64,000 nucleotides of DNA from Streptomyces scopuliridis RB72. GTDB lineage: Bacteria > Actinomycetota > Actinomycetes > Streptomycetales > Streptomycetaceae. The notes below the pieces were generated by a model. The model worked only from the letters and a program-made list of their open reading frames with translations, did no database searches and was not told where the DNA came from. Location: contig NZ_JOEI01000001.1 in assembly GCF_000718095.1 (NCBI RefSeq), positions 248,001 through 312,000 of the forward strand, written 5' to 3'. Positions 45,329 to 53,940 of the stretch are shown piece after piece. Positions within the stretch are counted from its first letter, which is position 1. The number at the start of each line of letters is the position of its first letter. A program made the translations under genes and the position numbers.

Positions 45329-46202
45329 GACCGTCACCGTCCCGTCCGCCACCGCCGAGGCCGCCCTCAAGAGCGGCGGCGGGGAGCGTACGCAGGCCAG
45401 GGCGCGAGCCGCCCGCAACCACCGGATCCTCGTCTACTCCAGCCGGGTGCTGCTTCTCATCGCGCTGATCGGGATGTGGGAGTGGCTGGCCAGAACCGCC
45501 GTCATCGATCCCTTCAACTTCTCGATGCCGTCCAAGATCTGGGACCAGATGCGCCAGTGGGCGGTGCACGGCACTCCGCAGGGCTCCCTGTGGGAGCAGA
45601 TCTGGTACACGCTCTACGAAGCGCTCCTCGGCTGGGTCATCGGGGTGACCGGCGGTGTGGTGCTCGGTATCGCGCTCGGCCGGATCCGCTTCCTCGCGGA
45701 GGTGCTCGGCCCGTACATCAAGGTGCTCAACGCGCTGCCCCGGATCGTCCTCGCCCCGATCTTCCTCATCTGGTTCGGCCTCGGCCCGGCCTCGAAGGTC
45801 GCCTCCGCCGTCGTGCTGGTCTTCTTCCCCGTCTTCTTCAACGCGTTCCAGGGCGCGCGGGAGGTCGACCGCAATCTGGTCTCCAACGCCCGGATCCTCG
45901 GCGCGAGCAACCGTCAGGTCACCCTCCAGGTGGTCATCCCCTCCGCCACCTCGTGGATCTTCACCAGCCTGCATGTCAGCTTCGGCTTCGCGCTGATCGG
46001 CGCGATCGTCGGCGAGTACATCGGCGCGACCAAGGGGCTCGGTCTGCTGGTCTCGGCCTCCCAGGGCACGTTCAACGCGGCCGGTGTGTACGCGGCGATG
46101 GTGATCCTCGCCGTGGTGGCACTGCTCGCCGAAGGGCTCCTGTCGTTCCTGGAGAGACGGCTCTTCCGCTGGAAGCCGGCCGAGCCGGGCACCGAACGCT
46201 GA
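45318..46202 (+). CDS. ABC importer permease, SsuC/TauC type
   Basis: 294 residues with about six helices. The coupling loop is EVDRNLVSNARILGASNRQV, a conserved EAA-like motif of BPD-type permeases. LNALPRIVLAPIFLIWFGLG and ALIGAIVGEYIGATKGLG are hallmarks of the SsuC/TauC/NrtB family. It overlaps the ATPase gene. Ligand unknown; with a CitA-like kinase nearby, aromatic or aliphatic carboxylates or pyrimidine precursors are possible. Confidence 0.93.
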   Translation: MPPETVTVPSATAEAALKSGGGERTQARARAARNHRILVYSSRVLLLIALIGMWEWLARTAVIDPFNFSMPSKIWDQMRQWAVHGTPQGSLWEQIWYTLYEALLGWVIGVTGGVVLGIALGRIRFLAEVLGPYIKVLNALPRIVLAPIFLIWFGLGPASKVASAVVLVFFPVFFNAFQGAREVDRNLVSNARILGASNRQVTLQVVIPSATSWIFTSLHVSFGFALIGAIVGEYIGATKGLGLLVSASQGTFNAAGVYAAMVILAVVALLAEGLLSFLERRLFRWKPAEPGTER

Positions 46203-46322
46203 TTCCCCGGCCCGTCCCGCCACCCCTCAGCCCGCCACCCTGAGCCAGCCACCCCTCAGCTGACCACCGCTCCACCCACCAGCCCCACCCTTTCCCAGCA
46301 CCTCTTCACAAGGACGTGAACC

Positions 46323-47354
46323 ATGCGCAGACATCTCACGATCTCGGCGGCCGCCCTCGCCGCGACCCTCGCCCTCGGCACCCTCACCGCCTGTGGCAGC
46401 GACTCCTCAACCTCGGGCTCCGGCGGCAAGGTCAAGATCATGGTGGGCGGCCTGGACAAGGTCATCTATCTGCCCGCGATGCTCACCCAGAAGCTCGGCT
46501 ACTTCAAGGACGAGGGCGTCGAGGTGGAGCTGCTGACCGAGCCGGCCGGTGTGCAGGCCACCACCTCGCTCGTCTCCGGCGATGTGCAGGGTGTCGTCGG
46601 CTTCTACGACCACACGCTCGATCTGCAGGTCAAGGGCAAGCAGGTGGAGTCCGTCGTGCAGTTCTCGCACGCCTCGGGCGAGGTCGAGGTCGTCTCCAAC
46701 AAGGCGGCCGCCACGATCACCTCTCCGAAGGACTTCAAGGGCAAGAAGCTCGGGGTCACCGGCCTCGGCTCGTCCACCGACTTCCTCACCAAGTACCTCG
46801 CGGTCAACGACGGCGTGCAGACCGAGCAGTTCACCCCGGTCGCCGTGGGAGCGGGCCAGACCTTCATATCGGCGCTTCAGCAGGGGTCGATCGACGGAGG
46901 CATGACGACCGATCCGACGGTCGCGCAGATCCTGGACAAGAAGCTCGGCAAGGTCCTCATCGACATGCGGACGCCCGAGGGCTCGAAGGCGGCGCTCGGC
47001 GGTCCGTACCCCTCCTCCAGCCTCTATATGAACACCGACTGGGTCAACAGCAACAAGGAGACGGTGCAGAAGCTCGCCAACGCGTTCGTGAAGACCCTGA
47101 AGTGGATGTCGACCCACTCACCGGAGGAGATCGCGGCGAAGATGCCCGCCGACTACGCGCAGGGCGGCAAGGACCTCTACGCGCGGGCGATCAAGAGCAC
47201 ACTGCCGATGTTCACCACGGACGGTGTCATGCCGGCCGACGGCCCGGAGACCGTGGAGCGCGTACTGAAGGCGTTCAACCCCAATCTCCAGAACGCCACG
47301 GTCGATCTGAGCAAGACCTTCACCACGGAGTTCGCCGAGAAGGCGGCGGGCTGA
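46323..47354 (+). CDS. ABC importer substrate-binding lipoprotein, SsuA/THI5-like
   Basis: 343 residues. Lipoprotein signal (LTISAAALAATLALGTLTAC, Cys24). The mature part VGGLDKVIYLPAMLTQKLGY then FKDEGVEVELL is the NMT1/SsuA-like opening; DFKGKKLGVTGLGSSTDFLT lines the ligand cleft. It delivers its ligand to the upstream permease. AAGGACGTG precedes the ATG. A perfect 13-bp hairpin follows the stop. Confidence 0.92.
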   Translation: MRRHLTISAAALAATLALGTLTACGSDSSTSGSGGKVKIMVGGLDKVIYLPAMLTQKLGYFKDEGVEVELLTEPAGVQATTSLVSGDVQGVVGFYDHTLDLQVKGKQVESVVQFSHASGEVEVVSNKAAATITSPKDFKGKKLGVTGLGSSTDFLTKYLAVNDGVQTEQFTPVAVGAGQTFISALQQGSIDGGMTTDPTVAQILDKKLGKVLIDMRTPEGSKAALGGPYPSSSLYMNTDWVNSNKETVQKLANAFVKTLKWMSTHSPEEIAAKMPADYAQGGKDLYARAIKSTLPMFTTDGVMPADGPETVERVLKAFNPNLQNATVDLSKTFTTEFAEKAAG

Positions 47355-47427
47355 CCCGTGAGGTGATCGATCAGGCCGGGTGCCTGGGCCGCGACCGCCG
47401 GTGACGGCGAGAACGGCCATGGTGTGT

Positions 47428-47467
47428 GCCGCTGCCCGCCCCCGTCCACCGGGAGGCGGGCAGCGGC
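47428..47467. terminator. perfect 13-bp hairpin
   Basis: GCCGCTGCCCGCC and GGCGGGCAGCGGC with a 14-base loop, between the convergent binding-protein stop (47354) and a small hypothetical gene (stop 47490). Bidirectional terminator. Confidence 0.8.
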
Positions 47468-47489
47468 ATGCCGTCGTCGGCGACGCGTC

Positions 47490-47735
47490 TCACTTCCAGT
47501 GCCGGACGCTCCAGGTGTACTGGTCGCCGCCCACCCACCGGACCATCTCCGGGTCGTCCAGGGCGGCGCCCTTCAGGCCCAACGCGAAGGCGTACTCGAA
47601 GACGTCCTCGATCGAGAACGCCTTGCCGGCCAGCTCGCCGTGAATCTCCACCAGCCGGAAGGGCGGTTCCCCGTCCTGCACCGGCAGGACCACAACCGGC
47701 GCGTATCGGAACCGCGGGCTCTCACTCTCTGTCAT
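47490..47735 (-). CDS. small conserved hypothetical protein
   Basis: 81 residues, unrecognised. YAPVVVLPVQDGEPPFRLVE and FSIEDVFEYAFALGLKGAAL suggest a small alpha/beta fold with no membrane segment or signal. ATG at 47735 with AGGGG upstream is preferred over longer frames. Stand-alone gene, convergent to the ABC operon. Codon use looks normal for the window. Confidence 0.65.
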   Translation of the reverse strand: MTESESPRFRYAPVVVLPVQDGEPPFRLVEIHGELAGKAFSIEDVFEYAFALGLKGAALDDPEMVRWVGGDQYTWSVRHWK

Positions 47736-47870
47736 GAAATCGACCCCTGCCTCACAGCCTGCCTCGAAGATTCGCGCCTTGCCCGCTCTGACAGGCTCCG
47801 GCGCCACGGCGCACACGGCAACCCGGGGCGGGAACCTCACCGACGCGACAGAGCCGTGCGTGACAGTGCC

Positions 47871-47941
47871 TTGACAGGGCCGGAACCCTGAACTTACGTT
47901 ACCGCGTACCGATGAACGGTACGGCATCCCAATCAGTGGGA
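47871..47941 (+). promoter_or_regulatory. promoter and IclR-type operator of the sugar-acid MFS gene
   Basis: TTGACA (47871-47876), 18-base spacer, TACGTT (47895-47900), then 26 bases on a palindrome TCCCA-ATCAG-TGGGA (47927-47941). The box is downstream of the predicted start point, so bound protein would block elongation. Identical geometry occurs at 51189-51259. Confidence 0.65.
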
Positions 47942-48002
47942 CACTGAGGGATGTCGGGTCGATCGGTTCCTGTCACTGACGACGGAAGAAGCGGCCGCAG
48001 AC

Positions 48003-49406
48003 ATGACTTTGCACGCCAGTAGCCCGGACGCGTCCGGGCAGTACCTTCGGAGTGCCACCGCCAAAATACTGAGGCGCGTCGTCCCGCTCTTCGCGGTCAT
48101 GATGATGTGCAACCAGCTCAACCGCTCCAATATCGGCTACGCCCAGTCCCATCTCGAAGCGGACCTCGGGATCGGAGCGGCGGCCTATGGGCTCGGTGCC
48201 GGTCTCTTCTTTATCGCCTATACGGTGTTCGAGATACCCAGCAATATGCTGATGGAGCGATTCGGGGCGAAGCTCTGGCTCTCCCGTATCTGTGTCAGCT
48301 GGGGCATCGTGTCGGCGTGCATGCTCTTCGCCCAGGGCGAGTGGAGCTTCTACTTCCTGCGGTTCCTGCTGGGGGTCGCGGAGGCCGGCTTCGTACCGGC
48401 CGTTCTCTACTACCTCACCAAATGGCTGCCGAACTCGCACCGCGGCCGTGCCAACGCCCGCTACGCGGTGGGCGCTCTGGTCGCCTTCTCGCTCTCCGGG
48501 CCGCTGTCGGGACCTCTGCTGTCGCTGGACGGGGCGTGGGGGCTGGCGGGCTGGCAGTGGATGTTCCTGATCGAGGGTCTGCTCTCCGCCTGCGTCGGTG
48601 TCTTCGCCTACTTCTGGCTCGACTCGAAGATCGACGACGCCCGTTGGCTGAGCGCCGCCGAGCGTCAGGCCCTGGTCACCGCGATCGCGGCGGACGAGGC
48701 TGAAGCCGCGGCGGCGCACGGTTCGCGACGTACCGGACTGTGGTCGGTGCTGCGGAGCCCGAAGGTCGGGCTGCTCATCTTCATCTACTTCTCGGTCCAG
48801 ATGTCGATCTACGCGAACACCTTCTGGCTGCCGTCCATCGTCCGCGACATCGAGGGAACCAACGATGTGACGGTCGGGCTGCTCTCCTCGCTGCCCTGGA
48901 TCTGCGCGATCTTCGCGATGTTCACCCTCGCCCGGATCGGCGACCGCACCGGGCGCAGGAAGGCCCTGCTGATCGGAACGCTGCTCCTGGCGGCGGTCGG
49001 ATCGTACGCGGCGGCCGTGACCTCTCCGGTGGTCGCGCTGGTGATGCTGTGCCTGGCCGCCATGGGATTCAAGTCCATCAGCCCGATCTTCTGGCCCATT
49101 GTGCAGCGAACGCTGCATCCGATGGCCGTCGGAATGGGCATCGCACTCATCAATTCCCTCGCCAATCTCGGTGGTTTCGTGGCGCCTTACGGATTCGGTC
49201 TCGTGGAGGAAAGAACGGGATCCACCGCCTGGGGTCTTATCGCGCTGGCCGCTTTCTCCGCGCTCGCCGCCGTGGGCGCGTTCTTCCTCTCCGACGCACC
49301 CGCGGAAGGCAGAAAGGAAGACGGAAAGGGCCGGACCGAAGGCACACCCGAGGCTGCTCCCGCGCAGACGCGGAAGACCGCCCTCACTGATAACTCGTCC
49401 CACTGA
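48003..49406 (+). CDS. MFS transporter, anion:cation symporter (ACS) family
   Basis: 467 residues, 12 helices. ACS hallmarks: MMCNQLNRSNIGYAQSHLEA (helix 1), YTVFEIPSNMLMERFGAKLW, FLLGVAEAGFVPAVLYYLTK, and a LARIGDRTGRRKALL loop. The family imports sugar acids (galactonate, glucarate, tartrate) and aromatic acids. In context the likely cargo is galactarate, talarate or a related aldarate. The C-terminal tail is long and charged. The FAH-family gene follows after 23 bases, so the two form an operon under the TCCCA-N5-TGGGA operator. Confidence 0.9.
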   Translation: MTLHASSPDASGQYLRSATAKILRRVVPLFAVMMMCNQLNRSNIGYAQSHLEADLGIGAAAYGLGAGLFFIAYTVFEIPSNMLMERFGAKLWLSRICVSWGIVSACMLFAQGEWSFYFLRFLLGVAEAGFVPAVLYYLTKWLPNSHRGRANARYAVGALVAFSLSGPLSGPLLSLDGAWGLAGWQWMFLIEGLLSACVGVFAYFWLDSKIDDARWLSAAERQALVTAIAADEAEAAAAHGSRRTGLWSVLRSPKVGLLIFIYFSVQMSIYANTFWLPSIVRDIEGTNDVTVGLLSSLPWICAIFAMFTLARIGDRTGRRKALLIGTLLLAAVGSYAAAVTSPVVALVMLCLAAMGFKSISPIFWPIVQRTLHPMAVGMGIALINSLANLGGFVAPYGFGLVEERTGSTAWGLIALAAFSALAAVGAFFLSDAPAEGRKEDGKGRTEGTPEAAPAQTRKTALTDNSSH

Positions 49407-49429
49407 GCAGTACACCCGGGAGAACGCCC

Positions 49430-50269
49430 ATGCACCTTGCCACCCTCACGCATCAGGGACAGCCCCGGCTCGTCGGCCGGGCCGCGCCCGAGGCCCCCTG
49501 GCGGCTGGCGTCGCCGGACTCGTCTCTGGCCGATGTCGTCGGCCGGGGCGGTGGAGTGCCGCCCATGGTGGACGGCGTCGCCTCCGAGGGCCCGCTTCTG
49601 GCGCCCTACCGGCCCGCCACACTCCACGGGGTCGGCCTCAACTACCACGACACCGTCAAGGAGATGGGCTGGGAGCCGCCGGCCGAGCCGTATCTGTTCC
49701 CGAAGCTCTCCTCCAGCGTCATAGGCACCGGCGAGGCCGTCGTCTTCGACCCGGAGCTGACCCAGCGTGTCGACTGGGAGACCGAACTCGCCGTCATCAT
49801 CGGCACCGAGGCCCGCCGCGTACGGGAACAGGACGCGCTGGACCATGTCTTCGGCTACAGCGTCGCCAACGACATCTCCGCGCGCGATCTCCAGGCCCGC
49901 GACGGCCAGTGGCTGCGGGGGAAGGGCCTGGACACCTTCTGTCCGTTCGGGCCCGTCGTCGTCACCGCCGACGAGATCCCGGACCCGCACCGGCTCGGCA
50001 TCCGTACCTGGGTGAACGGCGAGAAGGTGCAGGACGGTACGACCGCCGACATGGTCTTCCGGATCCCCGAGCTGATCGCCTACCTCACCCGCTATTTCAC
50101 GCTCCGGCCCGGGGATGTCGTGCTGACCGGGACCCCGGCGGGCTGCGGGGACTTCAGGAAGCCGCCGCGCGCCCTGCGCCCCGGGGACGTCCTGGAGTCG
50201 GAGGTCGAAGGGATCGGCCGGCTGGTCAATCCCGTACGGGCCGCGACGAGCGGGAGCCCCGCCCGGTGA
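49430..50269 (+). CDS. fumarylacetoacetate hydrolase family protein
   Basis: 279 residues. LHGVGLNYHDTVKEMGWEPP, the metal site with DWETELAVIIG and GYSVANDISARDLQARD, and the C-terminal signature VLTGTPAGCGDFRKPP. FAH-family enzymes cleave or hydrate 2-keto acids and 2,4-diketo acids. Next to a galactarate/talarate-type dehydratase the likely substrate is a keto-deoxy sugar acid derivative. Second gene of the MFS operon; convergent with the IclR gene only 13 bases away. Confidence 0.9.
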   Translation: MHLATLTHQGQPRLVGRAAPEAPWRLASPDSSLADVVGRGGGVPPMVDGVASEGPLLAPYRPATLHGVGLNYHDTVKEMGWEPPAEPYLFPKLSSSVIGTGEAVVFDPELTQRVDWETELAVIIGTEARRVREQDALDHVFGYSVANDISARDLQARDGQWLRGKGLDTFCPFGPVVVTADEIPDPHRLGIRTWVNGEKVQDGTTADMVFRIPELIAYLTRYFTLRPGDVVLTGTPAGCGDFRKPPRALRPGDVLESEVEGIGRLVNPVRAATSGSPAR

Positions 50270-50282
50270 GGCGGCGGGCGGG

Positions 50283-51089
50283 TCAGCCCGCGGGCGGGAG
50301 ATAGCCGAGATCCGCCGACAGCTCCCGGCAGACCTGCGCCACCACCGGTCCGTAGGTGGGGACGAGCGGTTCCATCCGTTCGGCCACCCCCGCCACGCTG
50401 ATGCAGGCGACCGGCAGGCCCGTGTGGTCATAGACAGCGGCGCCGCAGCAGCAGCTCGACTCGTCGAACTCCCGCAGGTCCTGCGACCAGCCGCGCTCCC
50501 GGGTGCGCTCGATCTCGGAGTGCAGCTCCGAGACCGTGGCGGCCGTCACGGGCGAGAGCGGCGAACGGACCAGCTCGATGAGCGCCTCCTCCAGCTTCGG
50601 CTGCGGCAGCGCCGCGAGATAGGCGCGTCCGAGGGACGTGGAGTGCAGCGGGCGGGACGCGCCGAGCTCCGCGGTGACGGCGGCGGGACGTGTCCCGCGC
50701 TCACGGTGGACGAAGACCATCGTCATACCGTTCGGAACGCCGAGACTGACGGTCTCCTGCGTGAGGTCGGCCAGCTTGCGCAGCGCGGGCGCGGCGGCGT
50801 CGCGCAGGTTGGTCGAAGCGACCGCCGCCGACGCGAGGCGGACCGCCGCGGACCCCAACTGCCACTGCCCGGCGGCCGGGTCATGGGCCAGCCAGCCCTG
50901 TTCCTGCAACCTGTCGACCAGGCGGTACGCCGTGCTGCGCGTCAGGCCGAGCGCCCGGGCGATCTCCGAGGTCGAGGCGCCCCGTGTCTGCGCGACATGG
51001 GTGAGGATCGCCAGTCCGCGGTCCAGCGCGCCGGCCGCCCTGTCGCCCGGCGCGCGCTCGCTTGTCGCGGGTGTGACTGCCTCGCTCAT
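50283..51089 (-). CDS. IclR-family regulator of the sugar-acid cluster
   Basis: 268 residues. N-terminal winged helix (GASTSEIARALGLTRSTAYR, LVDRLQEQGWLAHD), C-terminal IclR effector domain (LHSTSLGRAYLAALP, LREFDESSCCCGAAVYDHTG, ACISVAGVAERM). The three consecutive cysteines are unusual for the family and could be redox- or metal-sensitive. It is divergent from the RraA-like gene; both cluster promoters carry the same palindrome, its probable binding site. Likely a repressor relieved by a sugar-acid intermediate. Confidence 0.9.
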   Translation of the reverse strand: MSEAVTPATSERAPGDRAAGALDRGLAILTHVAQTRGASTSEIARALGLTRSTAYRLVDRLQEQGWLAHDPAAGQWQLGSAAVRLASAAVASTNLRDAAAPALRKLADLTQETVSLGVPNGMTMVFVHRERGTRPAAVTAELGASRPLHSTSLGRAYLAALPQPKLEEALIELVRSPLSPVTAATVSELHSEIERTRERGWSQDLREFDESSCCCGAAVYDHTGLPVACISVAGVAERMEPLVPTYGPVVAQVCRELSADLGYLPPAG

Positions 51090-51179
51090 CGTTCTCTTCG
51101 GCCTTTCCCGTCGTCCGTCCCGTACGCGTCGAGCGCGTCGTATCGGCCGTTGACACTACCGATCCATTGTGCGCCCTGT

Positions 51180-51205
51180 CACTGGGACTTGTGTGGCCCC
51201 CAGTG
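51180..51205. promoter_or_regulatory. inverted repeat near the iclR start
   Basis: CACTGGG and CCCAGTG with a 12-base spacer, between iclR (start 51089) and the RraA-like promoter. It overlaps the TTGTGT -35; a possible autoregulatory site. Confidence 0.4.
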
Positions 51206-51259
51206 CCGTTGCTACGTTCATAGGGCCCATTGAGCGAGATTCTATCCCATTTAATGGGA
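51189..51259 (+). promoter_or_regulatory. promoter and IclR-type operator of the RraA-dehydratase operon
   Basis: TTGTGT (51189-51194), 18-base spacer, TACGTT (51213-51218), 26 bases, then TCCCA-TTTAA-TGGGA (51245-51259). Same spacing and same -10 as at 47871-47941, so one regulator probably blocks both. Confidence 0.65.
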
Positions 51260-51368
51260 CTGAGGAGGGGGGAGTGCGAAGGGTGACTCACCCCGCATCA
51301 CCGAGGTACGGCTGACGCCGCTCCTGATTCGCCGGCGCCCCACCCTCCCGAAGTTCTGAGGAGCCTGT

Positions 51369-52103
51369 ATGTCCACCACCCATGAACTCACCCCCCTGGA
51401 CCCGGAGGTCCTCGCCAAACTGCGCCGTATCAGCACCGCCACCCTGGCCACGCGCCTCTTCGCGCTCGGTCTGCGTCAGCAGTTCCTGGTCGGGGTCGCC
51501 CCGCTCAACCCCGATCTGGACGGGTTCGTCGGCGAGGCGTTCACCATGCGCTTCATCCCGGCCCGCGAGGACATAGACACCCTCGAAAGCCTGCCGGGCG
51601 AGGACAACCTCCAGTGGCTGGGCGTGGAGAGCCTGAGCGAGGGCCAGGCGATGGTCATCGACAGCCGGAGCGACATCTCCGCGGCGTCGGCCGGGGACAT
51701 GCTGGTCACCCGCGCGCTGCACCGAGGGGCGACCGCCTTCATCACCGACGGCGCGTTCCGCGACGGCCATGTCCTCAAGACCCTGCCGATCCCCACGTAC
51801 GCCCGTGCCACCACCGCCACCACCCGGCTGACCAGCTTCCATGTCGCCGATCTCCAGGTGCCCATCGGCTGCGCCGGGGTAGCCGTGTACCCGGGCGACG
51901 TGCTGGTCGGCGACCGGGACGGAGTCATCGTCGTACCCCGTCATCTCGTGGCGGGGATCGTCGACGAGGCCCTGGAGCAGGAGGAACTGGAGGCGTATCT
52001 GCATACGCGGGTGCACGAGGGCGAAGCCCTGCTGGGCGGGTTGTATCCGCCGGACGAGAAGACCAAGGAGCGGTACCGCCAGTGGAAGAAGGCCCGCGCG
52101 TGA
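51369..52103 (+). CDS. RraA-like aldolase/decarboxylase-fold protein
   Basis: 244 residues. RraA/HMG-aldolase fold: ISTATLATRLFALGL, AGDMLVTRALHRGATAFITD then GAFRDGH (metal/substrate site), GCAGVAVYPGDVLVGDRDGV. Family members act as 4-hydroxy-2-oxo acid aldolases or oxaloacetate decarboxylases. In this cluster it could split the keto-deoxy aldarate made by the dehydratase (inference). GAGGAGCC precedes the ATG. Its stop overlaps the next start as GTGA. Confidence 0.85.
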   Translation: MSTTHELTPLDPEVLAKLRRISTATLATRLFALGLRQQFLVGVAPLNPDLDGFVGEAFTMRFIPAREDIDTLESLPGEDNLQWLGVESLSEGQAMVIDSRSDISAASAGDMLVTRALHRGATAFITDGAFRDGHVLKTLPIPTYARATTATTRLTSFHVADLQVPIGCAGVAVYPGDVLVGDRDGVIVVPRHLVAGIVDEALEQEELEAYLHTRVHEGEALLGGLYPPDEKTKERYRQWKKARA

Positions 52104-52636
52104 AGACGGCGTTCAAGGACCTCGACGAGCCGGCCCGCCGCGTACGGATGGAGGCCACGATCCGTACGTACTTCGAGGGGTGCAACGAGGCCGATGTGGC
52201 GAAGATGGCCGGCACCTTCCACCCCGACGCCGTCCACTACTTTCCGCCGGGAATCGGCGGACCCTGGCGCGGCGCCCGTACCATCGCCGAGAACTGGCGG
52301 CGGCTGACCCTGACCATCGGCTCCGCCTGGACCATCGACCGGCTCATCACCGACCCCGCCTCGCATCAGGCCGTCATCGAATGGACGCACTACAAGACCA
52401 AACTGAATGGGTACCTGCGCGGCGACGAGTGGTACGCCTTTGATCCGGACAGCGGTCTGATCACCGAGATCCGTGCCTACTACGCCTCCCGGTCCGACGG
52501 CCGGGACCATGTCGAACTCGAAGGGTTCGACTACGCGGAGCGCGGCTACCACCTCAGCTGCCCGGTCAGCCGCCCGCACCCGGACGCCGAGTACGCGTCG
52601 CCGGAGCCCGCGCGGCAGCGGAAGGGTCCGTCGTGA
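52100..52636 (+). CDS. SnoaL-like (NTF2-fold) protein
   Basis: 178 residues from a GTG overlapping the previous stop (GTGA). RTYFEGCNEADVAKMAGTFH, DAVHYFPPGIGGPWRGARTI, then VIEWTHYKTKLNGYLRGDEW and ITEIRAYYASR: an NTF2-like cone with an extended C-terminus. Such folds act as isomerases, hydratases or dehalogenase-like enzymes. Its exact role in sugar-acid breakdown is unknown, but tight coupling to the RraA-like gene suggests consecutive steps. Confidence 0.75.
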   Translation: MKTAFKDLDEPARRVRMEATIRTYFEGCNEADVAKMAGTFHPDAVHYFPPGIGGPWRGARTIAENWRRLTLTIGSAWTIDRLITDPASHQAVIEWTHYKTKLNGYLRGDEWYAFDPDSGLITEIRAYYASRSDGRDHVELEGFDYAERGYHLSCPVSRPHPDAEYASPEPARQRKGPS

Positions 52637-52730
52637 CCGCCGATACGTCGCCGTCGGCAGTGTGCCGCACACCCTCTGAGTCCGTTACTCCTCCGCCCAG
52701 CCGGATCACCGTTTTCGAAGGAGCCGTGTC

Positions 52731-53915
52731 ATGACCTCCGCCACCCAGCCCTCCCCGGCTGCCGGACCGTTCGCCAGCGCGCCCGGCGAAGCGACCCTCG
52801 ACCGGATATCCGCCGTCCGCGTCTCCCTCGTACGGCTGCCCCTGCACGCCCCGATCAGCGACGCGAAGGTGCTCACCGGCCGGCAGAAGCCGCTGACCGA
52901 AATCGCTTTCCTCTTCGCTCGTATCTCCACCGAGGACGGCCATGAGGGCATCGGCTTCGGCTACTCCAAGCGGGCGGGCGGACCGGGGCTGTACGCCCAT
53001 GCCAAGGAGATAGCCCCCGAGCTGATCGGCGAGGACCCCAGCGACACCGGCCGGCTCTGGCAGAAGCTGGTCTGGGCCGGCGCCTCCATGGGCCGCAGCG
53101 GTCTGACCACCCAGGCCATCGCCGCCTTCGACATCGCGCTGTGGGACCTCAAGGCGCGCCGGGCGGGGCTGCCCCTGGCCAAACTGCTGGGCGCGCACCG
53201 CGACTCCGTCCGCTGCTACAACACCTCGGGCGGCTATCTCTCCATGCCGGTCGAGCAGGTGCTGGAGAACACCAGCCTCTCCCTGTCACGCGGCATCGGC
53301 GGGATCAAGATAAAGGTGGGGCAGCCGGACACCAGGACGGATCTGCGCCGGGTGCGGGCCGTACGGGAACACATCGGTGACGACGTGCCGTTGATGGTCG
53401 ACGCCAACCAGCAGTGGGACCGGACCGTCGCCGCGCGGATGGGCCGCGCCCTGGAGGAGTTCGACCTCACCTGGATCGAGGAGCCGCTCGACGCCTACGA
53501 CTCCGAGGGCCACGCGGCGCTGGCCGCCGCCCTGGACACCCCGGTCGCCACGGGCGAGATGCTCACCAGCGTCGCCGAGCACACCGACCTGATCATGAAC
53601 GGCGCCGCCGACTTCATCCAGCCCGACGCCCCACGCGTCGGTGGCATCACCCCGTTCCTGCAGATCATGGCCCTCGCCGACCACAAGAGCCTGAGCATGG
53701 CCCCCCACTTCGCCATGGAGATCCATCTCCATCTCGCCGCCGCCTATCCGCGCGCCACCTGGGTCGAGCACTTCGAATGGCTGGAGCCGATGTTCAACGA
53801 GCGTCTCGAACTCCGTGACGGCCGCATGATCGTCCCCAGCCGTCCCGGTCTCGGACTCTCGCTCAGCGACCAGGCCGCCGCGTGGACCTCGGACGAGACC
53901 GAGGTGTCCGGCTGA
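52731..53915 (+). CDS. L-talarate/galactarate dehydratase-like enolase-superfamily enzyme
   Basis: 394 residues. Acid/base Lys193 and Lys195 in GGIKIKVGQPD; metal ligands Asp224 (MVDANQQWDR), Glu250 (TWIEEPLDAYD), Glu276 (ATGEMLTS); His326 in APHFAMEIHLHLAAAYP. The run QPDAPRVGGITPFLQIMAL and the HFEWLEPMFNE end strongly recall Salmonella talarate/galactarate dehydratase. It removes water from an aldarate to give a keto-deoxy acid. GGAG precedes the ATG. Last gene of the RraA-SnoaL operon. Confidence 0.9.
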   Translation: MTSATQPSPAAGPFASAPGEATLDRISAVRVSLVRLPLHAPISDAKVLTGRQKPLTEIAFLFARISTEDGHEGIGFGYSKRAGGPGLYAHAKEIAPELIGEDPSDTGRLWQKLVWAGASMGRSGLTTQAIAAFDIALWDLKARRAGLPLAKLLGAHRDSVRCYNTSGGYLSMPVEQVLENTSLSLSRGIGGIKIKVGQPDTRTDLRRVRAVREHIGDDVPLMVDANQQWDRTVAARMGRALEEFDLTWIEEPLDAYDSEGHAALAAALDTPVATGEMLTSVAEHTDLIMNGAADFIQPDAPRVGGITPFLQIMALADHKSLSMAPHFAMEIHLHLAAAYPRATWVEHFEWLEPMFNERLELRDGRMIVPSRPGLGLSLSDQAAAWTSDETEVSG

Positions 53916-53940
53916 TCCGTCAGCAGGGCGGTACGGGGTG

